Assembly (NCBI GenBank): GCA_009731375.1
Contig: BJOX01000254.1
Span: 546,936 to 572,635 of the forward strand
DNA length: 25,700 bases
Direction: 5' to 3'
Source of the DNA: Paulinella micropora
Lineage: Eukaryota; Cercozoa; Imbricatea; Euglyphida
Position numbers and translations under genes: made by a program. Below the pieces are notes generated by a model. It was not told where the DNA came from. It did no database searches and saw only the letters and a list, made by a program, of their open reading frames with translations. This document shows positions 9,860 to 18,703 of the stretch, one piece after another. The first letter of the stretch is position 1; each line of letters begins with the position of its first letter.

Positions 9860-10313
9860 CATATGCAGTAGCGTCAAGCAGCGCGCGTGCTAGCACAGGC
9901 CCGTGCTGGTACAACCCACCCCATGCCACGCGGACAAATGCAAAATTAGCAAAAGAAGTTTGGCCGAACAAGCACAGCCCCAAGGCGCAAGCAAGCATCG
10001 CCGTGTATTTCATCCGCTGTGCGCAATATGCAAGCAGTCCATGTGCTTGCACACTGTCAGAATTCGCAAGCGAATGATACTCGTGCTCCTTGACACTGAA
10101 GTGCGTCAAACAAATATGTAGGCGTTCTGCCATGCATGGCCACCATGCAACTCCCAAGCTCCGCACTTACCAAGGTCGCTGGAGGGGTGGGAGAAATCAG
10201 CATCCTAACACGCGCAACAGCCACGACAAGACAGGATTTCGAGTTGTCTTGTGATACTACTAAGTGTCATTATTGTCATTATTATTATGATCATTATTAT
10301 TATTATTACTATT
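9860..10313. other. Probable intron before the first SINE
   Basis: Mixed sequence with no exon I can support, ending in a short (ATT)n-like stretch at 10265-10313 that directly abuts the SINE head. Confidence 0.35.
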
Positions 10314-10583
10314 GGACACCGTGATAGCCCAGTGGTCAAGTTCTACCATCTGGGCCCTGTCACCAGTTCGATTCCCGTCGGTGCCACCAGTATTTTCATT
10401 GAACATACCGATCCGTCTGGACCAGTATTTTCATTGAACATACCGGCCCGTCTGGAAGTGTTGGAACTGCCCTTGCGGGGGTGTCATTAGAGCTTATCGT
10501 CAATTCTTCGTACTCCCCTCACGGGTGAGACGATGGAGGAGCATGTGCAGAAATGCATCAGCCATTGACAGAGAAGCACGCAC
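10314..10583 (+). mobile_element. tRNA-derived SINE, full-length copy A
   Basis: The head has a good RNA polymerase III A box (TAGCCCAGTGG, 10325-10335) and B box (AGTTCGATTCC, 10365-10375) at tRNA-like spacing, and ends in GGTGCCACCA, like a tRNA acceptor end. Stem pairing is degenerate, so it is not a working tRNA gene. The body carries a 35-bp direct duplication (10386-10420 and 10421-10455), then a module with GTGTCATTAGAGC and ATGGAGG, and ends GAGAAGCACGCAC. A (TAT)n tail follows at once. Related copies occur at 24411, 24731, 25031 and 25604. It sits in the opposite orientation to the candidate gene around it. Confidence 0.9.
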
Positions 10584-10662
10584 TATTATTATTATTATTA
10601 TTATTATTATTAGTGGTAGTAGTAGTAGCAGTAGTAGTAGTAGTAGCAGTAGTAGTAGTAGC

Positions 10663-10738
<76 letters not shown>

Positions 10739-10743
10739 TCATT

Positions 10744-10779
<36 letters not shown>

Positions 10780-10820
10780 TTACTACTACTACTACTACAA
10801 CTACTACTACTACTACTACT

Positions 10821-10859
<39 letters not shown>

Positions 10860-10868
10860 ACTACTACT

Positions 10869-10904
<36 letters not shown>

Positions 10905-10913
10905 ACTACTACT

Positions 10914-10985
<72 letters not shown>
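10584..10985. repeat. SINE-tail microsatellite: (ATT)n, (GTA)n, then (TAC)n
   Basis: The tail starts as (TAT)n at 10584-10612 and becomes (GTA)n with a few GCA variants to 10738. After a short hinge (ATCATTC) it becomes (CTA)n to 10985. (GTA)n and (TAC)n are reverse complements, so the two halves could pair as a hairpin of over 120 bp. Predicted poly-Ser/Val or poly-Leu/Tyr/Thr frames here are not genes. Confidence 0.95.
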
Positions 10986-10986
<1 letters not shown>

Positions 10987-10989
10987 GAC

Positions 10990-11105
10990 CCTGAAGTAGT
11001 TGATTTCTGCTACAGTGGCGATGAACCTTGCCTGTTCCACCAATCCAGACAGAGAAGCGGGTGCATGGGATGGCTGCAGCGAGAGCTGGGGAAAGCGCAG
11101 GCCCA
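10990..11105 (-). CDS. Candidate exon of the - strand gene
   Basis: It starts after a GAAAACTGACAG acceptor and ends at a CAGG/GTCAGT donor directly beside the trinucleotide array. Read with one leading base it gives 38 codons including PCTRFSVWIGGTGKVHRH. That phase joins correctly to the exon candidates on both sides (11626-11739 and 9710-9794). A second frame (QARFIATVAEINYFR) is also open and equally GC-biased, so the frame is uncertain. No family recognised. Confidence 0.4.
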
Positions 11106-11253
11106 CTGTCAGTTTTCGACAAGGGCGCCCTGTCATGTCTTTGGCCCTGCTCACTGCTCTGCAACTAGCTTGCTAGCCCTCTGAAGCGCCTCTCTCTGGC
11201 CCTCTCTGTCCGTCTCGCTCTCTCCGTCTCCCTCTCTCTTTCTCCTCCCTCTT

Positions 11254-11263
11254 NNNNNNNNNN
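11254..11263. other. Assembly gap (10 N) before a C run
   Basis: N at 11254-11263 is followed by two C homopolymers (11264-11278 and 11282-11311). Confidence 0.95.
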
Positions 11264-11280
11264 CCCCCCCCCCCCCCCTT

Positions 11281-11311
<31 letters not shown>

Positions 11312-11490
11312 ACACACACACACATACACATACAAACACTCACAACCCTCACATTGTTTCTTCTGTCACGATTTCTTTTCTTCTCCGGCTCTTGGCGGCC
11401 CGATATGCTGTAGCTGGTCACACACACACACACAAACACAAGACACATACACACACACAGACACACACACACACACACAACACACACACA

Positions 11491-11523
<33 letters not shown>

Positions 11524-11626
11524 ACACACACACACACAACACACACACACACAACACACACACACACAACACAACACACAACACACACACACAGACACAG
11601 ACACACACACTCACACACAACACACA
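11312..11626. repeat. (CA)n arrays, intronic
   Basis: Two (CA)n blocks flank a short unique piece at 11341-11417. The longer block (11418-11626) carries ACAACAC and ACAGAC variants and runs up to the donor side of the - strand exon at 11626. Confidence 0.9.
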
Positions 11627-11739
11627 TCTTGCGGGACGCGCGTGGCTGGACCTGCACGGCAATGACGCGGTCGCTGGCCCAGTCGGGCGCGGCGTAGTAC
11701 TCCAGCCCGTGCACGAACAGCGACGGGCACGACAGGTAG
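11626..11739 (-). CDS. Candidate exon of the - strand gene, strong codon bias
   Basis: This is the best single exon call. It starts after TTGGTAG (acceptor at 11740-11741) and reads 37 codons including SCPSLFVHGLEYYAAPDWAS and DRVIAVQVQPRASRK, ending AAGAT/GTGTGT. About 35 of 37 third codon positions are G or C. The other open frame, on the + strand, has a clearly lower bias. The split codon at its end fits the exon at 10990-11105. The sequence suggests a folded domain of strands with conserved aromatics; I do not recognise it. Confidence 0.65.
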
Positions 11740-11838
11740 CTACCAACCCACACACACCCGAACACACACGCACACACACACACACAAACACATACACTCA
11801 GGCCTGCCTGCCATGCCCTGCCTTAATGCTCTCGCCAC

Positions 11839-11890
11839 AAGAAACAGCAGATTTTTCAGTATGATTGTTGGGATACACGGCAAAGCTAAC
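11839..11890 (-). CDS. Candidate short exon of the - strand gene
   Basis: A pyrimidine-rich acceptor (TCTTCTTCATACCAG) precedes VSFAVYPNNHTEKSAVS. The phase fits the exon at 12059-12124. The donor is unclear: GT at 11837-11838 or a GC site at about 11821 are both possible, and neither matches the phase of the next exon, so this call is weaker than its neighbours. Confidence 0.35.
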
Positions 11891-12058
11891 CTGGTATGAA
11901 GAAGACACACAACATGCAAACATCATGCATATACTTGCAAGCGCAACTGCAGCGCTAATAGCACACGCATGCAGTAGAAGAGGCCGTTGGGAGGAAAGGC
12001 CAGACAGAGACAGGTGGGAGCAAAGACTGCACAAGCAGGGCCATCAGTTGGTGGACAC

Positions 12059-12124
12059 GAGCGGCAACCGCAGCCTATGCAGCGCGGGCGGGTGGTGGAG
12101 GGCATGAGCGAGCACATAGCGCCA
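12059..12124 (-). CDS. Candidate exon of the - strand gene
   Basis: It follows a TAGCGCTCAG acceptor and reads 22 codons (WRYVLAHALHHPPALHRLRL and Pro-Leu) with mostly G or C third positions, ending before GTGTCC. It starts and ends between codons, matching the exon at 12604-12744. A stop follows four codons into the intron, so splicing or termination near here is required. Confidence 0.5.
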
Positions 12125-12275
12125 CTGAGCGCTAGCGAGACACAGTATACGGCATGGCGGCAACTTACACGTCGCCTGGACCCAACAGAAACTGCTTGTC
12201 CTGTTCACCAAGCACAAGCAACACAAAGCGCGACACACCAGCATACATCTTTGAGTTTGATGTATGGAATGGACA

Positions 12276-12278
<3 letters not shown>

Positions 12279-12324
<46 letters not shown>

Positions 12325-12603
12325 GTGTGCGTGTCTGTGTGTGTGGATAAAGGAAGCTTACGTGCTCTTTTCAGCTACTATATTTTCTACTACCTTATCA
12401 AGTAGTCTCTTCCACCAAATCTTTCTTCTTCTTTCGTCCCCTATCAACCTACTTGCCATGTTTCCTCTCCTTTCTTAAGTCTTCTTATCTGCCTTACACC
12501 ATGTTTACATACTCCCATCAATGCGTTCTATTTTTATCCAATCTTGCTTCCATCCTCGCGCATTCTTTTATATGCTTCTTCGCTTTCTTTCTGCCCGCTT
12601 CAC
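12279..12603. other. (GA)n and pyrimidine-rich intron-like sequence
   Basis: A (GA)n array at 12279-12320 is followed by TC-rich sequence with no exon on either strand that I can support. Confidence 0.4.
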
Positions 12604-12744
12604 ATCTTTTTTGTCGTCTTCTGTAGATTGCAAGGTGTTTCGAACAACAGTATGTGCAGAGAGGCCGGCGGGGAAGTCGAGCATGGAGAGCGCTGAATAG
12701 ACCTGGCCTTTTTCGTGCTCATCTTTGGAATTCTCGAACAACCA
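12604..12744 (-). CDS. Candidate exon of the - strand gene
   Basis: After a TTTGTCTTTTGCTGACAG acceptor the - strand reads 47 codons beginning WLFENSKDEHEKGQVYSALS and including MLDFPAGLSAHTVVRNT. It probably ends at GAT/GTGAAG. Both boundaries are between codons, in agreement with both neighbours. The middle has strong G/C third-position bias; the end is Lys/Asp-rich and less biased, so the true donor may lie earlier. On the + strand a pyrimidine-rich TTCTGTAG also occurs near 12626, so an antisense reading is not fully excluded. Family unknown. Confidence 0.5.
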
Positions 12745-13136
12745 CTGTCAGCAAAAGACAAACAGCAAATTCAACAAAGAAAGAATAGCATGTGGAGTAA
12801 TAGAAAGCGACAACAGCCAGAGCAAGCAAATCAAAGAAAAGCTCACAAAATATTCATGAAAATGGCTAAGCAAATTTGTGTGTCATTCTTTGACTTGTCC
12901 ATGTCTCGAAAGATACTCGAGCAATTGCACCCCAGTCATTGTCATCTGTGATTCTTTCGAAGGAAATACTGACGAACAAAGCGAGCTGCGCCTATTATAT
13001 GTTTGAACACACTGCAAGCGGGAACGAGCTCATCCCCCGAGCGCCCTCGTGCTCAGCACACATAGACAGCCCCCATATCTCCTTCCCGCCCCGCTCTTCC
13101 CGCATATGGACGTGTTTGCTAGCGGAATTGGAATAC

Positions 13137-13354
13137 TGGCAAAGCTGAATGATCGTTGGGAAGGCTTAGGCGGAAATTTCCTGTCCTGAGGAAGCGGCTG
13201 GGCTCTGCAGTGGGGCCGCACGGCATAAGGCGAGCAGCGGGCCAGGCAGAGACGGTGTGGAGGGTGCGCCGCCCATGAAGGCCCAGCGAGAAGTGCAGGA
13301 TGGAGTTGGACAGGTCGTGGTGCCACGCCACGCTGTGGCCCGCGATGGGCGCAC
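13137..13354 (-). CDS. Candidate exon of the - strand gene (72 codons)
   Basis: A GTGCTGCAG acceptor (13355-13357) leads into GAPIAGHSVAWHHDLSNSIL and then HFSLGLHGRRTLHTVSAWPA. The first two bases complete a Gly codon with the last base of the exon at 13617-13775. GC-rich codon bias is clear in the first 45 codons. The end is uncertain: the frame stays open and GTATTC after codon 72 keeps the phase of the next exon. It has no transmembrane segment. Confidence 0.6.
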
Positions 13355-13616
13355 CTGCAGCACCACGACACGCACCGGTGTGTGTGCACGTCAGCACAAG
13401 GGCAGAGCACAGCAGGGGAGCGGCAATCATCGCACTTTTTCTCTAGTAACCTCTTCACTAATACATATTTACGTTTTTTGAAAAAGATACGTAGTACATA
13501 TATATTTATACATGTATACAAAAGAATTTTACGACGCAGCTTGGCCCTCCCATGACACGCTTCCCGCCCCCTTCCCCTGTCCCTGTAATCAGGCGCAGTT
13601 AGCGGTATGGTGAGAC

Positions 13617-13775
13617 CGGCGTGGTACTGGATAGCCAAGTCACCGAAGAGCCGTGTTGAGTTGAGGTAGGTGCTCACGGCGCGACCTAGCGTGGACCCGT
13701 TCAGCGGCCACGCTTGCAGTTCCTCGCTCAGCGCGCTAGCCACGCACACACAGCCAGCAGGCTCCTCACAGCAGT
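13617..13775 (-). CDS. Candidate exon of the - strand gene (52 codons, Cys-rich start)
   Basis: It starts after GATTGCTTGAG and reads a Cys-rich opening (DCCEEPAGCVCVAS), then ALSEELQAWPLNGSTLGRAV and STYLNSTRLFGDLAIQYHA. It ends CACGCCG/GTCTCA. Its first two bases complete the codon left by the exon at 15941-16088, and its last base fits the exon at 13137-13354. About 75 percent of third positions are G or C, against about 60 percent at first positions. The Cys cluster and two Asn-X-Ser/Thr sites suggest an extracellular or luminal domain. Confidence 0.6.
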
Positions 13776-13859
13776 CTCAAGCAATCGGAGCGTTGTGTAG
13801 TGCTGGTGGCATGCAATTGGGCTCAAGAGAGCCAGTCTCGCTCCTTCTGCCACCGACCG

Positions 13860-14232
13860 GCCCGCCTGGCAGACGCTAAACAAAACATGCCGACCTTATC
13901 CAGGCTTGATTCAGGCGCCGCAGAGACTCGTAAAAGGCCCTACGAAGAAGAAGTGTGTACGTTTTTGTATGAGTATGGATGTATGACATAATGCATCATG
14001 TGCGTGTAAGCGCATATTTTGCGCATGTTCAGGTAGTTTTATGCGGATTCTGTGTAATAGTGCCGTGCCTCTTCTGTGTCGGACATGTTGCCAGCCTGTC
14101 AGAGCTCTCCCTTCTGCCTTACATACATACTTACATACTTACATACTTACATACTTACTTAACTTACATACGCACGTGAATGCGTTAACAGACACACACG
14201 CGCATAAATATATATGTACATATGTATGTATG

Positions 14233-14281
<49 letters not shown>

Positions 14282-14528
14282 ATGTATGTATGTATCTATT
14301 TATGCATACATGTATATATATTTATGCACAAGAGTGATATAGATGCATAAAGTTCATCTAGGATGGTACGCGACGTGCATAGGTTGTGAGTGCTTGCGTG
14401 AGCATGCTAGAGTGCAGGTTAGATAAAGAAAATTTCATTATGAATGCTGGAATTATATATACATATATATATATACATATAATATATGTATATACATATA
14501 CTATATTGTATTATATACACATATATAT
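13860..14528. other. Probable intron with ATAC/TATG and (TA)n arrays
   Basis: Unique sequence to about 14110 is followed by (ATAC)n and (TATG)n arrays at 14121-14330 and TA-rich repeats at 14447-14528. No exon was recognised. The TA array ends exactly at the left end of the inverted-repeat element. Confidence 0.45.
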
Positions 14529-15716
14529 GAGACGTGTCTCAAAAGAAAGGGCGGATTTTGATTCCCTTTCTCTCTGAGAACAAGGCCGAGATAGCTGGTT
14601 TTATTCCATATGCAGACTACAGGCCCGTAGAAACGGTATACTGTTGCACATATGCTATGGTTTACATTCCACATCGAGATAGACAAAAAGTTACATATTG
14701 TCGGGAAATTCAGGATAAAGTCTGGTACCTCGAACTCCTTTTCATTGATTTCTGTCTGAAGTGGACACAGGTAAGGATACATTCAAGGGCACATACATAC
14801 ATCTATCCATGAAATCTCTAATGCGATATACTATGGTCCTGATCTCGCTTGTTCGCGAGGTAAAACCCCTAAAAAAAATCGCATTTTTTTCTGGCACAGA
14901 AAGCCCCAGAATAGATGTCGTTTGGTTTTCCCGCGTTCTTGTCCAGAGGCACTGATCTTATTCTTTGCTATGTTCGTTCAGTACCCATGCAAGTCAGAGA
15001 TGTCGCATGCGCTTTATCATTTTCATAGCCCAGTGCATTTGCTTGGGACAGAAAGATCAAATCTGTCAGGCTGCTGGCTGTTTTGGGTTAAGCCACTTCC
15101 TGAGTTGGAGATCTTAGATTTTTGAGTTGGAAAGGGCTGGGGCCTGGGACCTGGAACACTGGTATTGACGCTCCGGGATATCCCTCAGAAGGGACATCCC
15201 GGAACATCCCTGCTCGGGAGATATCGAGATTTACGAACATCCCCATTTGGGGGACGTCCGAAATTTTTTTGGAGACATCTCAAATGTTTTCATTAATTTT
15301 TTTTCCAAGAACCGAAAAGCAAAGTTTTTAAAATTTAAAAAATTCAATATTTGTTTTGAAACTTTCCATCTCGGATTTATGACAGAACAAGAGCTTGAGG
15401 CTCGGGGATGCTGCATGCTGTGAAACATCTTTGGGACATTCCAGCTCAGATCCGTTCCGGGACATCCCTTCGGTAAGGACGACCGAACATGACGTACATC
15501 CCATCTGCGGACGCCCCAGAAAAGTTTTCAGGAATTTCCCTAATTTTTTTTACTCTCTCCTTCCTTCGACGGGGTTCCAGCCCCATGCATGTAGGTTAGG
15601 TAACACTATTTCGACGGGCCTGTAATTTGTGCATATGAAATAAAACCAGCTATCTCGGCCTTCTTTCCAGAGAGAAAGAGAATCAAAATCCGGCCCTTTC
15701 TTTTGAGACACGTCTT
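14529..15716. mobile_element. 1.2 kb element with ~100-bp terminal inverted repeats
   Basis: The left end (14529-14630) begins GAGACGTGTCTCAAAAGAAA. Its reverse complement is the right end (15612-15716), with roughly 85-90 percent identity by eye. Both ends abut TA-rich repeats, which fits insertion at a TA target as in Tc1/mariner elements, although the array hides the duplication. No transposase motif was found in about 980 bp of interior, so this is probably a non-autonomous DNA transposon. It lies between the exons at 15941 and 13775. Confidence 0.75.
15170..15500. repeat. Array of GGGACATCCC-type near-palindromes
   Basis: Within the inverted-repeat element the word GGGACATCCC and close variants (GGGATATCCC, GGAACATCCC, GGACGTCC, GGGACATTCC) occur about seven times between 15172 and 15500. 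The words are near-palindromic and irregularly spaced. Confidence 0.7.
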
Positions 15717-15811
15717 ATATATATATATATATAATGTATATATATATACATATATACATATATATATATATTCTATGTATACATACATATATATATTTAT
15801 ATATATATATG

Positions 15812-15842
<31 letters not shown>

Positions 15843-15850
15843 CTATATAC

Positions 15851-15936
<86 letters not shown>
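15717..15936. repeat. (TA)n, (TATG)n and (GA)n
   Basis: TA-rich repeats from the right end of the inverted-repeat element to 15912 are followed by (GA)n to 15936, next to the exon donor at 15939-15940. Confidence 0.9.
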
Positions 15937-15940
15937 TGAC

Positions 15941-16086
15941 CTGAGTCTGACGGGCGCAGCAGGCCGGTACTCGTCTTCGCCTGCACACAACAGCGCGAGC
16001 CGAGGCCACCGTCTTTATCTACACCGCGGTGTGTGGCGCCCCGTAGCGCGGCACACATCACGTCTTTTTCAGGGTTCATTTGTGGA

Positions 16087-16088
<2 letters not shown>
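15941..16088 (-). CDS. Candidate exon of the - strand gene
   Basis: The frame reads [20 protein letters not shown] and then [20 protein letters not shown], ending Ser-Asp-Ser at TCAG/GTCATC, with good third-position G/C bias. If the acceptor is the AG at 16089-16090 the phase matches the exon at 16373-16447, but that site lacks a pyrimidine tract because it lies in a (GA)n array. A shorter exon from the TGTGTGCAG acceptor near 15985 is an alternative. Two adjacent Cys residues are notable. Confidence 0.45.
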
Positions 16089-16091
<3 letters not shown>

Positions 16092-16156
<65 letters not shown>

Positions 16157-16225
16157 AGGCACAAACAGTCACAACTCACTCACTCACCAAAGAATTCACA
16201 CACACACACACATACAGACGCAGAC
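16092..16225. repeat. (TC)n and (CA)n arrays
   Basis: (TC)n at about 16092-16131 runs into (CA)n at 16132-16158, with more (CA)n at 16199-16213. The location is intronic with respect to the - strand gene. Confidence 0.9.
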
Positions 16226-16372
16226 ACGGCACGCGCTAGTGGTAGAAATCGAATTGGACAGGCTGGCGGATTTGGGACTCTTCCTTGATATCTACACTGG
16301 TGTGATATGGCAAGCGAGGAGGCAGGCCAACTAGGAGGCGCGCTAGGCGGCAAGCTTCCTAGCCTGAGAGAC

Positions 16373-16447
16373 CCCAGCGGGCATTCATGCAGTAAAAGGG
16401 GCGCGAGGAGGGCAGCGAATGGTAGTAGCCTTCGTAGTAAACGTGCT
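16373..16447 (-). CDS. Candidate exon of the - strand gene, aromatic-rich
   Basis: A textbook acceptor (TTCTTGCCTGCAG) precedes HVYYEGYYHSLPSSRPFYCM and Asn-Ala-Arg-Trp, ending at GG/GTCTCT. Third positions are mostly C or G in this frame, whereas the other open frame (Leu-rich) has many A-ending codons, so this frame is preferred. Its upstream phase does not match the exon candidate at 17363-17419, so an exon may be missing between them. Confidence 0.55.
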
Positions 16448-16610
16448 CTGCAGGCAAGAACAGAGCAGAAAAGTGAAATATACAGAGAAAACTATGAAGC
16501 GATGGAGGAAGGGAGACAGAATGATGAGAGAAATAGAAATACATGCACTTAACACACACAAACATACACACAAAGATATGCTTATATGTGTCTATGTCAT
16601 AGATGTATTG

Positions 16611-16612
16611 AA

Positions 16613-16664
<52 letters not shown>

Positions 16665-16677
16665 GGAGGGAGAGAGG

Positions 16678-16708
<31 letters not shown>

Positions 16709-16799
16709 GTAGAGAGAGAGAGAGAGAGAGAGAGAAGAGAGAGAGAGAAAGAGAGAGAGAGAGAGCGAGAGAGAGAGAGAGAGAGAGAAAGAGAGACAA

Positions 16800-16895
<96 letters not shown>

Positions 16896-16934
16896 AAGTA
16901 GTAGTACTAGTAGTAGTAGTAGTACTAGTAGTAC

Positions 16935-16985
<51 letters not shown>

Positions 16986-17264
16986 AAGAAGAAGAAGAAG
17001 AAGAAGAAGAAGAAGAAGAAGAAGAAGAAGGAGAAGGAGAAGGAGGAGGAGGAGGAGGAGGAGGAAGAGGAGGAGAAGAAGAAAAAGAAGAAGAAGAAGA
17101 AGAAGAAGAAGAAGGAGGAGGAGGAGGAGGAGGAGGAGAAAGAGAAAGAAGAAGAAGAAGAAGAAGAAGAAGAAGAAGAAGAAGGGATGGAGGGAGGAAG
17201 GGAGGGATGAAGGCAGGAAGGCAGGTAAAACAAGAGACTCGGACTGAAGGAGGACAAGCGGACG

Positions 17265-17313
<49 letters not shown>
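16611..17313. repeat. (GA)n / (GTA)n / (GAA)n / (GGA)n / (GA)n mosaic
   Basis: (GA)n with AAA and GGG variants runs to about 16846. (GTA)n with a few GTACTA variants follows to 16983. A 204-base stretch of A and G only (16984-17187) comes next, built of GAA and GGA blocks, then GGAGG-type words and (GA)n to 17313. Frames through it give Leu, Ser, Arg or Glu runs and are not genes. Confidence 0.95.
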
Positions 17314-17316
<3 letters not shown>

Positions 17317-17362
17317 GAGCTAGGGTTGAGCGCTCTGCGCCAGCATTTTGGTTCACACTCAC

Positions 17363-17419
17363 ATCTGCATGCGAGCGCTGTGGCTTTGATGTAGCTTGAC
17401 GTGCGTGTCGCAGTCACGG
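17363..17419 (-). CDS. Candidate exon of the - strand gene with consensus donor
   Basis: The 18-codon piece (RDCDTHVKLHQSHSARMQ) ends at GCAGAT/GTGAGTG, one of the best donor sites in the window. It begins after CCGCTAG. The intron separating it from the exon at 17461-17538 would be only 41 nt. Phase agrees with that exon. Confidence 0.4.
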
Positions 17420-17460
17420 CTAGCGGCTAAGATCGTGCAGGCAAGCAAAGTGTGCTCCAC

Positions 17461-17538
17461 TTAAGTGAAATGTCCTTGGCCTTCCCGGCAAATGTCTCCT
17501 TGTCGGCATTGAGGCTGTGTACCACGTTTCCGACCTTG
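17461..17538 (-). CDS. Candidate exon of the - strand gene
   Basis: It reads SKVGNVVHSLNADKETFAGK and then AKDISL with clear GC-rich third positions, from an acceptor ending CACTAG to CACTTAA/GTGGAG. The first base completes an Ag-split codon (Ser) left by the exon at 17770-17798. A soluble helical segment is likely. The acceptor has a poor pyrimidine tract. Confidence 0.45.
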   Translation of the reverse strand, partial: QGRKRGTQPQCRQGDICREGQGHFT

Positions 17539-17769
17539 CTAGTGCACATGTCTTGCTCTCAGCCGCACTGCTGCCTTGAGGAGAAAGGTTCCAAGCAAGT
17601 GCGCAAGGGCACGGCGTGGGGACAGCGCAGCAGCGGCGGGTCAGACAATCGCTCGCTGTGCAGCTCGACCCGTGCCGCACAAGCTTGGCGGGGGTCTTAG
17701 CAGCGATGATGCATGGAGGTAGTTATATAGGTGGGGCAAGGACCGGGATCGTTGGGGTGGTCCACGCAC

Positions 17770-17798
17770 CTGGCCACGTTGAACCGATTCTCCAGCTC
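17770..17798 (-). CDS. Candidate micro-exon of the - strand gene
   Basis: A 29-nt piece (ELENRFNVA plus two bases) lies between a GGGGAGCAG acceptor and a strong CCAG/GTGCGT donor. Its phase matches both neighbours. Such a short exon is easily a chance find, so confidence comes from the splice consensus and the phase only. Confidence 0.35.
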
Positions 17799-17813
17799 CT
17801 GCTCCCCATCGCA

Positions 17814-17821
17814 ACACACAC

Positions 17822-17859
<38 letters not shown>

Positions 17860-17860
17860 C
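17814..17860. repeat. (CA)n array
   Basis: A dinucleotide array just upstream (on the - strand) of the micro-exon acceptor. Confidence 0.9.
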
Positions 17861-17879
17861 GCGTTGATCGAATTCATCC

Positions 17880-18356
17880 AGGACACAAGCGAGTGGACTG
17901 ATTTTGTTCATGCATCCTCGCTTGAACACATGAGCATGCATAAATATGTCTCTTCAAATGTTTCGGTTGTATCAAGTTTGATGAATATAACAAACTACAC
18001 TTCAATCCTACGTCATGGAGAAGTAAATAGCCATGGCAGCGCGTGCAGTTTCTCAAATGATGAGCATGCAATTTTGAAATAGCCCTTGTGGCTGCAACCC
18101 GTGATTCGCTGGGCCTGCTGTTCACAGGATATGCCTAGGCGCATGCGCAAGTGAGCACAGGCGCGCATGCAGGCTAGCACAGGCGTGTATGCACGTGCCA
18201 ACTGGCTGTGGTGGCGTGCAGCAACACACGTGCACGAAGGGAACTAGCGTATAAGCAAATGATTCTTGCTTGCAAGTCGAGTGCTGAAACTCGAAGAGCA
18301 TGGAATATGCGCAGCACGCTGTGTGTTGATATAGATAATGCACGCTGAAAGAGAGC
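17880..18356. other. Probable intron, no exon recognised
   Basis: Mixed sequence rich in TGCATG-type words; nothing I can support as coding on either strand. Confidence 0.35.
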
Positions 18357-18435
18357 GATATAGGGAGGGAGGGAGGAGAAGAGAGAGAGAGAGAGAGAGA
18401 GATAAGGAAAGAAGGAGAGAGAGAGAGAGATAGAG

Positions 18436-18472
<37 letters not shown>
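18357..18472. repeat. (GA)n array
   Basis: GA repeats with GGGA and TAGA variants, ending next to the exon candidate at 18481-18531. Confidence 0.9.
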
Positions 18473-18474
<2 letters not shown>

Positions 18475-18480
18475 GAGGAC

Positions 18481-18531
18481 CTCTTCGGGCGCTTGGAATA
18501 TAGACAGTTCCTGCAAATATTGCAGTACGTC
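18481..18531 (-). CDS. Candidate exon of the - strand gene
   Basis: After a GCATGTGTGCAG acceptor the frame reads DVLQYLQELSIFQAPEE, an amphipathic helix, up to GAG/GTCCTC. It could instead continue into the (TC)n array. Start and end lie between codons, which matches the exons at 18704-18775 and 17770-17798. Confidence 0.45.
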
Positions 18532-18703
18532 CTGCACACATGCATGATCCAGATGTATGCATCTGTGTTCAGTACACCTCTGCTGCTTGCAGTTGACTAA
18601 TGGCGTGTGTGCGTGTATGTGTGTATGTGTGTGATTGGGTGGATTGCTGCTGCTCGCAGCGGGTGGATGGTTTTTCGTGTCTGTGTTGGTGGACCTTTGC
18701 TAC

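Noticed and set aside
10314-10390. Functional tRNA gene
   Set aside because: The A and B boxes are good, but acceptor and T stems pair poorly and the same sequence recurs at the head of every SINE copy. It is a SINE promoter, not a tRNA.
10525-11184. Long open frames of Ser, Leu, Val, Tyr or Thr across trinucleotide arrays (also at 16359-17417, 20292-21542, 24469-24823)
   Set aside because: They are open only because the repeat unit contains no stop. They have no start context, splice pattern or unique domain.
13137-13775. ABCA-type transporter ectodomain
   Set aside because: The pattern of a Cys cluster followed by an Asn-Ser-Ile-Leu segment suggested it, but no transmembrane bundle, Walker A or ABC signature follows where it should. 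The similarity is too loose to name.
14534-14812. Transposase ORF inside the inverted-repeat element
   Set aside because: The frame begins within the terminal repeat and shows no DDE-type motif or helix-turn-helix.
16240-16299. + strand exon (VEIELDRLADLGLFLDIYTG)
   Set aside because: The residues look protein-like and AG/GT flank it, but third-position GC is only about half and it lies between two - strand exon candidates. Probably chance.
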